From Pelagibacterales bacterium SAG-MED47 (GTDB lineage Bacteria > Pseudomonadota > Alphaproteobacteria > Pelagibacterales > Pelagibacteraceae), in assembly GCA_014653355.1 (NCBI GenBank), contig JACWEO010000007.1, positions 1 to 58,110 of the forward strand: a stretch of 58,110 nucleotides of DNA. Reading direction: 5' to 3'. Both the position numbers and the translations under genes were made by a program. Positions 46,699 to 55,645 of the stretch are shown here, piece by piece. The notes beneath the pieces were generated by a model. The model saw nothing but the letters and a program-made list of their open reading frames with translations. It did no database searches and was not told the DNA's origin. Within the stretch, counting starts at the first letter, position 1. Each line of letters starts with the position of its first letter.

Positions 46699-47574
46699 TT
46701 GAAATATTTACCAAATAAAAAAGGTTTTTTAGGAGTTGATAATAATTTCAATTTTCGAGAGCGAGTTGTAATAGTCCCTTTTGGTCTAGAAAAAACTGTA
46801 AGTTATGGTGGAGGCACTAAAAATGGTCCAAAAGAAATAATTAAAGCCTCTCATCAAGTAGAATTATATGATGAAGAATTGAATTGTGAACCTTATAAAA
46901 AGATAGGAATTAAAACATTAAAACCTTTTAAGATTGATAGAAATATAAATAAAGCTCTAAAAAAAATAGCTAGTTTAAATAAAGAAATATTAAATAAAAA
47001 ACTTTTTCCTATGACTTTTGGAGGTGAACATTCAATTACACCTGGATGTATTGAACCATTTGTAAAAAAATATAAGAAAATTTGTATTCTACATTTTGAT
47101 GCTCATGCAGATTTAAGAGATAGCTATAATGGGAATAAATTTTCCCATGCCTCAGCAATCAGAAGATGTTTGGACTATAAGAATGTTTCTGTTATTTCAT
47201 TTGGAATTAGAAATATTTCTCAAAGTGAAATCCCATTTCTAAAAAAAAATAAATCAAGAATAAATTTATTTTGGGCTAAAGATAAAGCAAATTGGAGTCT
47301 GCTAAAATTTAAAAAATTAATAAAGAATAAGACTGTTTATCTTACTTTTGATGTTGATGGTTTTGACTCTAGTATTATGCCTGCTACTGGTACGCCAGAG
47401 CCAGGTGGATTGTTTTGGGATGAAACTTTAGACATAATAAGAATAGCTGCTAAAAATTCTAACATAGTTGGAGCAGATATAAATGAACTTGCACCAATAA
47501 AAGGTTTCAACTCTTATAATTTTTTAGTAGCAAAGCTAGCATATAAAATATTAACTTATAAATATTTATACTAA
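46699..47574 (+). CDS. speB: Agmatinase-family ureohydrolase
   Basis: A manganese ureohydrolase of the arginase/agmatinase family. Metal ligands are in TFGGEHSIT, LHFDAHADLRDSY and LTFDVDGFDSS; TGTPEPGG is the family loop. No ATG exists upstream of the core. Candidate TTG starts are 46699 (MKYLPNKKGFLGVD, chosen, 292 residues), 46687 and 46621; the last overlaps the DHS-like gene by 74 bases. Agmatine, or an aminopropylated or homologous guanidine, is the expected substrate, giving urea and a polyamine. The true substrate is unproven. Confidence 0.9.
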   Translation: MKYLPNKKGFLGVDNNFNFRERVVIVPFGLEKTVSYGGGTKNGPKEIIKASHQVELYDEELNCEPYKKIGIKTLKPFKIDRNINKALKKIASLNKEILNKKLFPMTFGGEHSITPGCIEPFVKKYKKICILHFDAHADLRDSYNGNKFSHASAIRRCLDYKNVSVISFGIRNISQSEIPFLKKNKSRINLFWAKDKANWSLLKFKKLIKNKTVYLTFDVDGFDSSIMPATGTPEPGGLFWDETLDIIRIAAKNSNIVGADINELAPIKGFNSYNFLVAKLAYKILTYKYLY

Positions 47575-47576
47575 AT

Positions 47577-48125
47577 CTATATAGGCTTAAATGTTTTTAA
47601 GAGAAATCTAAATGGAATTAGCATTGTTAATGCCACTAAAATCTTGACTGCTAAATCTCCAAATGCAAATGTAACCCAGGGTATTCCTGTTGCATAAAAG
47701 GATATTGAGAAAAATAAAAAAGTATCAACTGTAGAACCAATAAGTGAAGATGTTAGTGGAGCAATAAACCAGTCTCTTTTTCTAAGTTTATCGAATATTT
47801 GAACATCTAACAACTGTGCCGTTAAAAATGCAGTACCTGAACCTATGGCAATTCTTAAAGATATTAGATCTGCAAAATTTGTCGAAAACAAAAGAGTGAA
47901 ACTAATTCCTATAGCAAAGCCAATATAAACAATTTTTCTAGCAACTTTCTTGCCATACGATCTATTAGCAAGGTCAGTGATTAAGAAAGCAATTGGGTAA
48001 CTAAATGCACCATAAGTTAATATTTCTTCCAAACCATAATAATTAATTGGAAATTGAACTAAATAATTAGAAGCTAAAACAACAACTCCCATAAAAAATG
48101 AGAGCATCAAGAATATTTTATTCAT
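47577..48125 (-). CDS. yhhQ: Queuosine precursor transporter (YhhQ/VUT family)
   Basis: A 182-residue membrane protein with about six helices. The ILTYGAFSYPIAFLITDLANRSYGKKVARK segment (given in parts: TYGAFSYPIAFLITDL and NRSYGKKVARK) and ISLRIAIGSGTAFLTAQLLD are typical of the VUT family that imports 7-cyano-/aminomethyl-deazaguanine for tRNA queuosine. It shares one base with rpmB upstream and ends 2 bases from the ureohydrolase stop. Co-expression with L28 places it in a translation context. Confidence 0.88.
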   Translation of the reverse strand: MNKIFLMLSFFMGVVVLASNYLVQFPINYYGLEEILTYGAFSYPIAFLITDLANRSYGKKVARKIVYIGFAIGISFTLLFSTNFADLISLRIAIGSGTAFLTAQLLDVQIFDKLRKRDWFIAPLTSSLIGSTVDTFLFFSISFYATGIPWVTFAFGDLAVKILVALTMLIPFRFLLKTFKPI

Positions 48126-48439
48126 TAGGCAGTTTTAGATTGAATAGGTTTTTTTTGAAATGGAGATTTAATTAGCAAACTCTTTTTTAATTTTTTTAAT
48201 CTTGGAGATAAATTTTTATTTTTAACAGTCTTCAAGAACTCGTCGAAACTTCCTTTTTTATCAACAGATCTTACACCCGCGTTGCTAACTGTTAGTTTCA
48301 TGCTTCTTTTTAAAAGCTCGCTAGTAAATTTTACTTTTTTTAAATTGGGCAGGAATCTTCTTTTTGTTTTGTTGTTAGCATGACTAACATTATGGCCCTT
48401 CATAGGATTTTTTCCAGTTAGTTCACATTTTTTTGCCAT
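48125..48439 (-). CDS. rpmB: 50S ribosomal protein L28
   Basis: A 104-residue basic ribosomal protein. The start [20 protein letters not shown] and the following [12 protein letters not shown] are the L28 signature, and the family core continues to about residue 80. A Lys-rich C-terminal extension, common in alphaproteobacteria, makes it longer than the E. coli protein (78 residues). A good promoter at 48451-48479 predicts a leader of only a few bases and no Shine-Dalgarno. Confidence 0.97.
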   Translation of the reverse strand: MAKKCELTGKNPMKGHNVSHANNKTKRRFLPNLKKVKFTSELLKRSMKLTVSNAGVRSVDKKGSFDEFLKTVKNKNLSPRLKKLKKSLLIKSPFQKKPIQSKTA

Positions 48440-48450
48440 TATGACTCGAC

Positions 48451-48479
48451 TATATAAGGTGAGATATTGATTGCGTCAA
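48451..48479 (-). promoter_or_regulatory. Housekeeping promoter of rpmB-yhhQ
   Basis: On the minus strand TTGACG (48479-48474) and TATATA (48456-48451) are separated by exactly 17 bases, a near-consensus sigma-70 promoter. The expected start near 48444 is only about 5 bases ahead of the rpmB ATG, implying a nearly leaderless mRNA. Confidence 0.7.
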
Positions 48480-48490
48480 GTTTATATGAT

Positions 48491-49543
48491 TTAAGATTGT
48501 CTTTTTTTTCCTATAATCTCAGTAAAATTCTTAATACCATCCTTCAATAATAATTCTTTTAACTCTTTTTTGATAATACCCACTACATTTGGCCCTCTAT
48601 AAACCATCCCAGTGTAAAGCTGAACATAATCAGCACCTGCCAAAAATTTTTTGTAAGCACTCATACCTGAGTCTACTCCCCCTACTCCTATAATTTTAAT
48701 TCTTCCTTCTAAAATATTATAAAATTTATTAATCAAACTTGTAGATTTTTCCTCAATCGGTTTGCCTGATAATCCGCCTTTTTGATGTTTTAAAATATTG
48801 CTCAATCGATCTCTAGTTGAGTCCGAGGTATTTGAAATAATTACAGCTTTAATATTATTATCTAAAAGAACATCAGAAATTTTACTGACATCTTGATCGC
48901 TTATATCAGGCGACACTTTTACAACAATTGGAATTGATGAGTTCAAATTTTTTTTTTCTTTATCAATTGCCTTTAATAATTCATCTAATTTTAATTCATC
49001 ATGAAAACTTCTTAGATCTTCTGTATTTGGTGAGGAGATATTTATTGTAATATAATCTGCTACTTCACAAAAAGTTTTCAAACATTCAATATAATCACCA
49101 TTTCGGTCCTTAGTATCTTTGTTTGGACCTATATTCACACCCAGTAAACCAATCTGCTTTTTAGATTTAATTCTATCTAAAACATTTTTTGATCCAAAAT
49201 TATTAAAACCAAGTCTATTAATCAGAGCCTCATCTTCGACTAGCCTAAAAACTCTAGGTTTAGGATTTCCATATTGCTGGAGGGGCGTGACTGTACCAAC
49301 TTCAACAAAACCAAAACCAAGCTTAAATAATGAATTATATACTTCTGCATTTTTATCAAAACCCGCTGCTATTCCTATAGGATTTTCTAAATTTCTATTA
49401 AATAATTTAGTTTTAAATAAAGGATTATTCTTATCTTCATCCAGAATATTTGGAGCAAAATTAAATTTTAAAGATTTAATAGCTAAACTGTGAGCTGTCT
49501 CAGGATCTAATTTGAAAATTAAAGATCTTAAATTTGAAAACAT
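48491..49543 (-). CDS. pyrD: Dihydroorotate dehydrogenase (quinone), class 2
   Basis: Membrane-associated FMN enzyme of pyrimidine synthesis, 350 residues, oxidising dihydroorotate with quinone. FMN/substrate motifs are NPIGIAAGFDKNAEVY, FVEVGTVTPLQQ, YITINISSPNT and GLSGKPIEEKS, with IIGVGGVDSG near the end. The N-terminal helical extension for membrane contact (SLIFKLDPETAHSLAIKSL) marks class 2. It shares one base with the upstream lysK gene. Confidence 0.97.
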   Translation of the reverse strand: MFSNLRSLIFKLDPETAHSLAIKSLKFNFAPNILDEDKNNPLFKTKLFNRNLENPIGIAAGFDKNAEVYNSLFKLGFGFVEVGTVTPLQQYGNPKPRVFRLVEDEALINRLGFNNFGSKNVLDRIKSKKQIGLLGVNIGPNKDTKDRNGDYIECLKTFCEVADYITINISSPNTEDLRSFHDELKLDELLKAIDKEKKNLNSSIPIVVKVSPDISDQDVSKISDVLLDNNIKAVIISNTSDSTRDRLSNILKHQKGGLSGKPIEEKSTSLINKFYNILEGRIKIIGVGGVDSGMSAYKKFLAGADYVQLYTGMVYRGPNVVGIIKKELKELLLKDGIKNFTEIIGKKRQS

Positions 49544-51105
49544 TATTTAATTTTATTTATTATAAGATCTTTTGTTTCTTTAACACCAAAAAAACTTATA
49601 AAAAAACCCATTCGAGGACCATTTTCATCACCAAATACCACTTGATAAATCAATTTAAACCAGTCTCTAAGATTTTCTGCATAACCATTTTCTTTTCCTG
49701 TTGAATAAATTAGCGTTTGAATATCCTCAGGTGACATTTGATCGTTACAACCATCTAAATTTTTAATAAGAGCCTCTAAAGCTCTCTTTTCTGATGAATT
49801 TGGTGATTTATATTTTTTCTTTACTTTAATTATATCATTAAAATATCTGATAGCGTAACCTACTAAATTATCAAAAATAGGATAATCTTTCTCTAAAATA
49901 TTTTCTTTATACTTTTTAACAAATTTCCATAAAAGTTCTTTATTATCTGCATTGCTGGTCTCAACAAGATTTAATAACATTGAAAATGACATAATTGTAT
50001 TTTCTTTAGGCACATTGCTGTTATGAACATGCCATACAGGATTCATTAATAATTGTAACTCATTTTGATTTTTCGCTTTTTCAATTGAATCAAGATAATC
50101 ATCTACTGTTTTAGGAACAATTTCATTATAAAGTTTTTTTGCTCTTCTAGGATTTTGATACATATATAGTGACAAACTTTCGGGTGAAGCGTACTCAAGC
50201 CATTGATCTATTGTAATTCCATTTCCTTTTGACTTTGATATTTTTTCACCTTTTTCATCTAAAAATAATTCATAAGCAAAACCAGAAGGATTATTTTTTC
50301 CAATTAGCTTTATAATTTTCGATGATAAAATTGCACTCTCAATAAGATCTTTTCCATACATTTCAAAATCTACATCTAAAGCATACCATCGCATCGCCCA
50401 ATCAACTTTCCACTGTAGTTTACAATTTCCATCTAAAATACTAGACTCTAAATCTTTTCCTTTATTATCAAAAATTATTGTTAATTTTTTTTCGTTTATC
50501 TCTTTTACAGGAATTTCAAGTACCTGCCCTGTTTCAGGACATATAGGTAAAAATGGACTATAAGTTTTTTGACGTTCTTTTCCAAGAGTTGGTAATATAA
50601 TATTCATTATTCCGTTATGATTTTTTAGAATAACTTTTAAAGAGGAATTAAAAAAACCTGATTTATAAAGTTTAGTTGAACTTTTAAAATTATAATTAAA
50701 TTTAAATTTATTTAGAAATTCTTTAAGCATCTCATTATTATGTTCACCAAAACTGCTGAACTTTTTAAAAGGGTCTGGAACTTGTGTAAGTGGTTTGTGT
50801 AAATTTTTTTCTAACAATTCTTTATCTGGAACATTTTCAGGTACTTTTCTTAATCCATCCATATCATCAGAAAAAGTAATTATTTCTGTTGGAAGATCAG
50901 TTAAATGTTTCAAGGCATTTACCATCATTGAAGTTCTAGCTACTTCCCCAAAAGTTCCTATATGGGGTAATCCACTAGGTCCGTAGCCAGTTTGAAGTGT
51001 AATTTTTCCTTTTTTTTCAATTATAGACTTTCTTTCTCGAAGTAATTTTTTAGCCTCAACAAATGGCCATGCGCTTGTTTTTTCTAAGTTTTCTTTTTTA
51101 ATCAT
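49543..51105 (-). CDS. lysK: Lysyl-tRNA synthetase, class I
   Basis: A 520-residue class I LysRS, the archaeal-type enzyme also found in many alphaproteobacteria in place of class II LysS. The HIGH-type motif is YGPSGLPHIGTFGEV and the KMSKS-type loop is EKISKSKGNG. TFSDDMDGLRKVP and KVDWAMRWYAL are family features. The C-terminal alpha-helical anticodon-binding region follows. It is the first gene of the lysK-pyrD pair. Confidence 0.96.
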   Translation of the reverse strand: MIKKENLEKTSAWPFVEAKKLLRERKSIIEKKGKITLQTGYGPSGLPHIGTFGEVARTSMMVNALKHLTDLPTEIITFSDDMDGLRKVPENVPDKELLEKNLHKPLTQVPDPFKKFSSFGEHNNEMLKEFLNKFKFNYNFKSSTKLYKSGFFNSSLKVILKNHNGIMNIILPTLGKERQKTYSPFLPICPETGQVLEIPVKEINEKKLTIIFDNKGKDLESSILDGNCKLQWKVDWAMRWYALDVDFEMYGKDLIESAILSSKIIKLIGKNNPSGFAYELFLDEKGEKISKSKGNGITIDQWLEYASPESLSLYMYQNPRRAKKLYNEIVPKTVDDYLDSIEKAKNQNELQLLMNPVWHVHNSNVPKENTIMSFSMLLNLVETSNADNKELLWKFVKKYKENILEKDYPIFDNLVGYAIRYFNDIIKVKKKYKSPNSSEKRALEALIKNLDGCNDQMSPEDIQTLIYSTGKENGYAENLRDWFKLIYQVVFGDENGPRMGFFISFFGVKETKDLIINKIK

Positions 51106-51193
51106 GAATAATTCAATTAAAATCTAATATTAACGAAATACTTAATTCTTATAGAGTTGAAATTTATTTACCATAAAATAATGTTCTTTCAAA

Positions 51194-52633
51194 ATGACTA
51201 ATTATAAAACAGTTTTTTTTACTCTTGGTATACTTCAGATAATTCTGGGAATTTTTATGCTTGTGCCTATAATTGTACAGTTTGTTTATGGTCAATTTGA
51301 TTCATCTTTCTTCGGAGCCTCAATTGTAACAATAGTTTTTGGAACTTTATCTTTTCTATCCAATCTAGATCATGAAAAAAAACTTAATTTACAGCAAGCT
51401 TTTTTACTAACAGCTTTATCTTGGTTAAGTATTGCTGTTTTTGGATCTCTTCCTTTTATATTTTCTAATTTAGACTTTTCTTTCACTAACGCTTTTTTTG
51501 AGAGTATGTCAGGGATTACTACTACCGGATCAACAATCATCTCAAATTTAGAAGATATGCCAAAAGGTATTTTACTATGGAGAGCAATACTTCAGTGGTT
51601 GGGTGGGATTGGTATAATTGTAATGGCAATTACATTAATGCCAATTATGAATGTTGGAGGTATGCAGCTATTTAAAATAACAAATAATGACTCATCTGAA
51701 AAAATTCTTCCAAAATCAAAAGAGATTGCACTTAGATTAATTTATATCTATTCAGGTTTAACTATTCTTTGTGCAGTTACTTATAATGTCTTTGGAATGA
51801 GTATTTTTGACAGTATTACACATTCTATGACAACTATAGCAACAGGGGGTTTTTCAAATTATAATCAGTCCATTGGTTTTTTTAATAGTGTGGCAATTGA
51901 AACGTCTGCCGTAATCTTTATAATTTTAGGTAGTATTCCTTTTATTGTTTATATTAAATTTTTAAATGGGAATAGGTCTATCTTTACTTCTGATACTCAA
52001 ATTAAAACTTTTTTAAAGATTATATTTATATCTATTTTAATTCTATCAATATATTTACTAATTGATAATTCAAAATCATTTAGTTTAAGATCAATCTTTT
52101 TTAATGTTATTTCAATTTTAACAGGGACTGGTTATGTAAATGCTCAATTTGATAATTGGGGAAGTTTTTCATTAGTTTTATTTTTAGGTTTGATGTTTAT
52201 AGGAGGATGTGCAGGTTCAACAACTTGTGGAATTAAAATATTTAGATTTCAAATTCTTTATTCATTCGTAATTAATCAAATAAAAAAAATTATTTATCCT
52301 AAGGGTATTTTTATTTTAAAATATGATAAAAATCCCATTGATAATAAGTTTATTGCATCAATAATTTCCTTTATATATATGTATTTAATAATATTTTTTT
52401 TATTATCAGCTTTATTATCTTTAACAGGACTCGATTTTATAACAGCAATTTCAGGTGCTGCCACATCCATTTCAAATGTTGGACCTGGATTGGGCTCAAT
52501 AATTGGTCCTAATGGAAATTTTTCATCTCTTCCTGATGTTTCTAAATGGATTTTAACTATAGGTATGATTTTGGGAAGATTAGAACTTTTTGCAATATTG
52601 GTTCTTTTCCTTCCTTCTTTTTGGAGAAATTAA
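51194..52633 (+). CDS. trkH: Potassium uptake protein TrkH
   Basis: A 479-residue channel subunit of the Trk/Ktr/HKT family. Four P-loop repeats are visible: FESMSGITTTGSTIIS, THSMTTIATGGFSNYN, VISILTGTGYVNAQF and ISGAATSISNVGPGLG, each with the selectivity Gly. FIGGCAGSTTCGIKIFR is characteristic. The NAD-gated partner TrkA is not in the window. The downstream AmpG-like gene begins at the next base. Confidence 0.95.
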   Translation: MTNYKTVFFTLGILQIILGIFMLVPIIVQFVYGQFDSSFFGASIVTIVFGTLSFLSNLDHEKKLNLQQAFLLTALSWLSIAVFGSLPFIFSNLDFSFTNAFFESMSGITTTGSTIISNLEDMPKGILLWRAILQWLGGIGIIVMAITLMPIMNVGGMQLFKITNNDSSEKILPKSKEIALRLIYIYSGLTILCAVTYNVFGMSIFDSITHSMTTIATGGFSNYNQSIGFFNSVAIETSAVIFIILGSIPFIVYIKFLNGNRSIFTSDTQIKTFLKIIFISILILSIYLLIDNSKSFSLRSIFFNVISILTGTGYVNAQFDNWGSFSLVLFLGLMFIGGCAGSTTCGIKIFRFQILYSFVINQIKKIIYPKGIFILKYDKNPIDNKFIASIISFIYMYLIIFFLLSALLSLTGLDFITAISGAATSISNVGPGLGSIIGPNGNFSSLPDVSKWILTIGMILGRLELFAILVLFLPSFWRN

Positions 52634-54010
52634 ATGATTGAAATAAAAAAACAGTCTCTTTCAGAAACCTTCTCTGTTTATTTTGATAAAAGAATGATAA
52701 AAATATTACTATTAGGAGCAATTTCAGGATTTCCTTGGGTTTTAATTGGAAGTAGTCTAAGTTTATGGTTAAAAGAAGATGGACTGAGCAGATCAACTGT
52801 TGGTTGGGCTGGACTTATATTTGGTGTTTATGCTTTTAATTATTTATGGGCACCTCTAATTGATAGAATCCAGATACCTTTCTTAACAAAAAAAATTGGA
52901 CATCGAAAAAGTTGGATTGTATTAATGCAATCACTAATTCTGTTATCTCTTTTTTTATGGAGCATAATTAATCCTACAGAAAACTTGGTATTAGTTATCA
53001 CTGTGGGACTCATAATTGCAGTAGCATCATCAACTCAGGACATAACAGTTGACGCTTTAAGAATAGAACAAATTGAAGAAAACGAAGGTAGAGCTATGGC
53101 TGCTGGTGCTGCTATGGCAGTAGTTGGATGGTGGAGTGGATACAAACTTGGAGGTGTATTATCTTTATTTTCTGCAGAATTTCTAGAAAATGCAGGTTTT
53201 GAAAATTATTGGCAATTAACTTTTTTAATTTTAGGTATTTTAATAATTTTAATGAGTACTGGCCTAATGTTAATAAATGAAACAAAATATCAAGATAGAC
53301 AAAGAAAACAGTTAGAAAATGATAAACAAATCTCAAATAAATTTTTAAAACGAAACATCTTTACTCAATCAATGTCTTGGGTTGGTGGTACTATAAGTGG
53401 TCCTATTACAAGTTTTTTCAAAAGAAATGGTTTTCAAATTGCTATTGGAATATTAGGTTTTATATTTTTATTTAAAGTTGGTGAAGCTTTTTTAGGTCGG
53501 ATGTCTATCGTTTTTTATAAAGAAATGGGTTTCAATAAATCAGATATTGCAATCTACTCCAAAACACTGGGCTGGATAACAACTGTAATATTTACTCTTT
53601 TAGGAGGACTTTTTGTAATAAGATCTGGTGTTTTAAAAGCCATGTTTCTAGCTGGAATTCTCATGGCAAGTACAAATCTTTTATTTAGTTTGCTAGCTTG
53701 GAGCGATAAGTCTGAACTATTATTTGCTATTGCTGTAATATTTGACGATATTGCAGCAGCATTTGCAACAGTTGCATTTGTAGCTTTTATTTCGTTATTA
53801 GTTGATAGATCTTATACAGCTACTCAATATGCACTTTTAGCTTCAATAGGAACTGCAGGAAGAACTACATTGGCATCTTCTTCAGGCGCTCTTGTAGATT
53901 GGCTTAACGGTGACTGGGGTACTTTTTTTATACTAACTGCATTAATGGTAATTCCATCCTTAATTATATTGTGGATTATGAGAAATAAATTGAAGCTTTA
54001 TGAAAAATAA
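52634..54010 (+). CDS. AmpG-like MFS permease (muropeptide transporter)
   Basis: A 458-residue major-facilitator protein of the AmpG / acetyl-CoA transporter-like branch. The N-terminus has GAISGFPWVLIGSSLSLWL, then STVGWAGLIFGVYAFNYLWAP and ASSTQDITVDALRIEQI, the hallmarks of AmpG. About 12 to 14 helices are visible. It would import GlcNAc-anhydroMurNAc peptides into the cytoplasm. It overlaps the NlpC/P60 gene by 11 bases, supporting a cell-wall-recycling role. Confidence 0.83.
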   Translation: MIEIKKQSLSETFSVYFDKRMIKILLLGAISGFPWVLIGSSLSLWLKEDGLSRSTVGWAGLIFGVYAFNYLWAPLIDRIQIPFLTKKIGHRKSWIVLMQSLILLSLFLWSIINPTENLVLVITVGLIIAVASSTQDITVDALRIEQIEENEGRAMAAGAAMAVVGWWSGYKLGGVLSLFSAEFLENAGFENYWQLTFLILGILIILMSTGLMLINETKYQDRQRKQLENDKQISNKFLKRNIFTQSMSWVGGTISGPITSFFKRNGFQIAIGILGFIFLFKVGEAFLGRMSIVFYKEMGFNKSDIAIYSKTLGWITTVIFTLLGGLFVIRSGVLKAMFLAGILMASTNLLFSLLAWSDKSELLFAIAVIFDDIAAAFATVAFVAFISLLVDRSYTATQYALLASIGTAGRTTLASSSGALVDWLNGDWGTFFILTALMVIPSLIILWIMRNKLKLYEK

Positions 54011-54752
54011 TTTCCTCAATATTCCAATAACAAATATCTATTCAAAACCCTGTTTAAAATCAGAAGTAACTTCTCAGATTTTGTATGGTGAAAAATTTAA
54101 AGTTTTATCAAAAAAAAGAAATTGGGTTAAAATCAAAACCAGTTTTGATAATTATAAAGGGTTCATTAAAAAAGATAAATTTTACAAAAATTTTAAACCC
54201 TCATTCAAAATTTATAAATTAAAATCAAAAATATTTAAAAAAAAAAAAAATAACTTTATACCGATAAATAAATTTCTTTTTTTTGGAACAGGGATTGTAG
54301 CACTTAGTAAAGGTAAAAATTATATTGAATATAAAAAAAATATGTGGATTAAAAAAAAAGACCTTAAAAAAATCAATCACGTTGAAAAAAAATTTATAAA
54401 AGTTCTTAAATTATTTTTAGGTTGTAAATACATGTGGGGTGGTAAAACTTCTAATGGTATTGACTGCTCAGCTTTAATTCAAATATATTTTTATTATAAC
54501 AGAATTTTTTTTCCAAGAGATACAAAAGATCAAATACAATTTTGCAAAAAAAAGATAAATAAGAAAATTAATAAAGGTGATATTATTTTTTGGAAAGGTC
54601 ATGTAGGTATGTGCATAAATCAATCAAAATTTATTCATGCTTACGGTCCAAAGAAAAAAGTCTTGATTATGCCTACATATTATACAATAAATTTAATCTC
54701 AAAGACCGCCAATTTGAAAGTAAAAAAAATAACTAATATAAAAAATTATTAG
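54000..54752 (+). CDS. NlpC/P60 cysteine peptidase with SH3-like domains
   Basis: A 250-residue peptidase for cell-wall peptides. An SH3-like region (about 10-60: SQILYGEKFKVLSKKRNWVK) and a second lysine-rich one precede the NlpC/P60 domain (about 130-240). The catalytic Cys is in NGIDCSALIQ, the His in WKGHVGMC and the third polar residue in FIHAYGP. No signal peptide is evident, so it may act in the cytoplasm on imported muropeptides, as gamma-D-Glu-diamino-acid peptidases do. It overlaps ampG-like and tyrA genes at its ends. Confidence 0.85.
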   Translation: MKNNFLNIPITNIYSKPCLKSEVTSQILYGEKFKVLSKKRNWVKIKTSFDNYKGFIKKDKFYKNFKPSFKIYKLKSKIFKKKKNNFIPINKFLFFGTGIVALSKGKNYIEYKKNMWIKKKDLKKINHVEKKFIKVLKLFLGCKYMWGGKTSNGIDCSALIQIYFYYNRIFFPRDTKDQIQFCKKKINKKINKGDIIFWKGHVGMCINQSKFIHAYGPKKKVLIMPTYYTINLISKTANLKVKKITNIKNY

Positions 54753-55645
54753 TCTCTACCAAAATTAGGCTTATTAATATCTTGTTTTAATTTAATTATC
54801 TGAGATCTAACTTTTTTTGTTTGAATAAGTTTTTTCAGAATTGACTTATTATTTTTTGAATTTATATCTTTTTTAAATTGATTTAAACTTTTAATGAACA
54901 AATTTATAGCTCTTGAAACATTAATTTTATTATCAAAAAAAATATCCCTCCACATTACTTCGTTAGAGGCTGCAATCCTTGAAAAATCTCTCAAACCACC
55001 TGCACTAAACTTTATTAAATTATGCTTCTGTTTTTTCTCAAAAATTTGAGCTGTTTTCACTAAATTGTAAGCTATAAGATGAGGTAAATGACTGGTGATT
55101 GAAAAAATCTTATCGTGTTTTTCAGGACTCATCATAACTGTTTTGGATCCCATTTTTTTCCAGAAAGAATCTAATAACTTTAAATGTCGAAAATTTGTTT
55201 TTTTATCTTTTATTAAAATACACCATTTGTCTAAAAACAAATCTTGTTTTCCATGCTCAGGCCCACTAACTTCCGAGCCAGCTATCGGATGGCTTGAAGT
55301 CCATGAAATATTCTTTTTTAGATTTTTTTTGATTATTTTTAAAGAGTTTGATTTTGATGAACCAACATCTGTAATTATATGATTTGTAGTTAAAAATTTA
55401 TTCAATTTTAAAATTATCTTCTTATATTCACTCATTGGTGTACAAAAGATGATCATATTTGTCTCTAACACCACATCTTCAGGTCTTTTAACAATTATAC
55501 CTGGTAACTTTAATTCTTTGATTTTTAACAAATTTTTTTTCGATTTTTCATAAATAAAAATTTTTTTGGCTAAACTTTTTTTTTTAATTCTCCTTAATAA
55601 GGAGGAACCTAATAATCCACAACCAATAATTAAAATATTTTTCAT
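54749..55645 (-). CDS. tyrA: Prephenate/arogenate dehydrogenase
   Basis: A 298-residue NAD(P)-dependent dehydrogenase for tyrosine synthesis. The dinucleotide motif is LIIGCGLLGSSLLRRI. The catalytic His lies in WTSSHPIAGSEVSGPEHG, and HLPHLIAYNLV and SAGGLRDFSRIAAS are conserved substrate-site segments. There is no chorismate mutase or ACT domain, so it is the short cyclohexadienyl type. It overlaps hisC by 4 bases. Confidence 0.95.
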   Translation of the reverse strand: MKNILIIGCGLLGSSLLRRIKKKSLAKKIFIYEKSKKNLLKIKELKLPGIIVKRPEDVVLETNMIIFCTPMSEYKKIILKLNKFLTTNHIITDVGSSKSNSLKIIKKNLKKNISWTSSHPIAGSEVSGPEHGKQDLFLDKWCILIKDKKTNFRHLKLLDSFWKKMGSKTVMMSPEKHDKIFSITSHLPHLIAYNLVKTAQIFEKKQKHNLIKFSAGGLRDFSRIAASNEVMWRDIFFDNKINVSRAINLFIKSLNQFKKDINSKNNKSILKKLIQTKKVRSQIIKLKQDINKPNFGRD

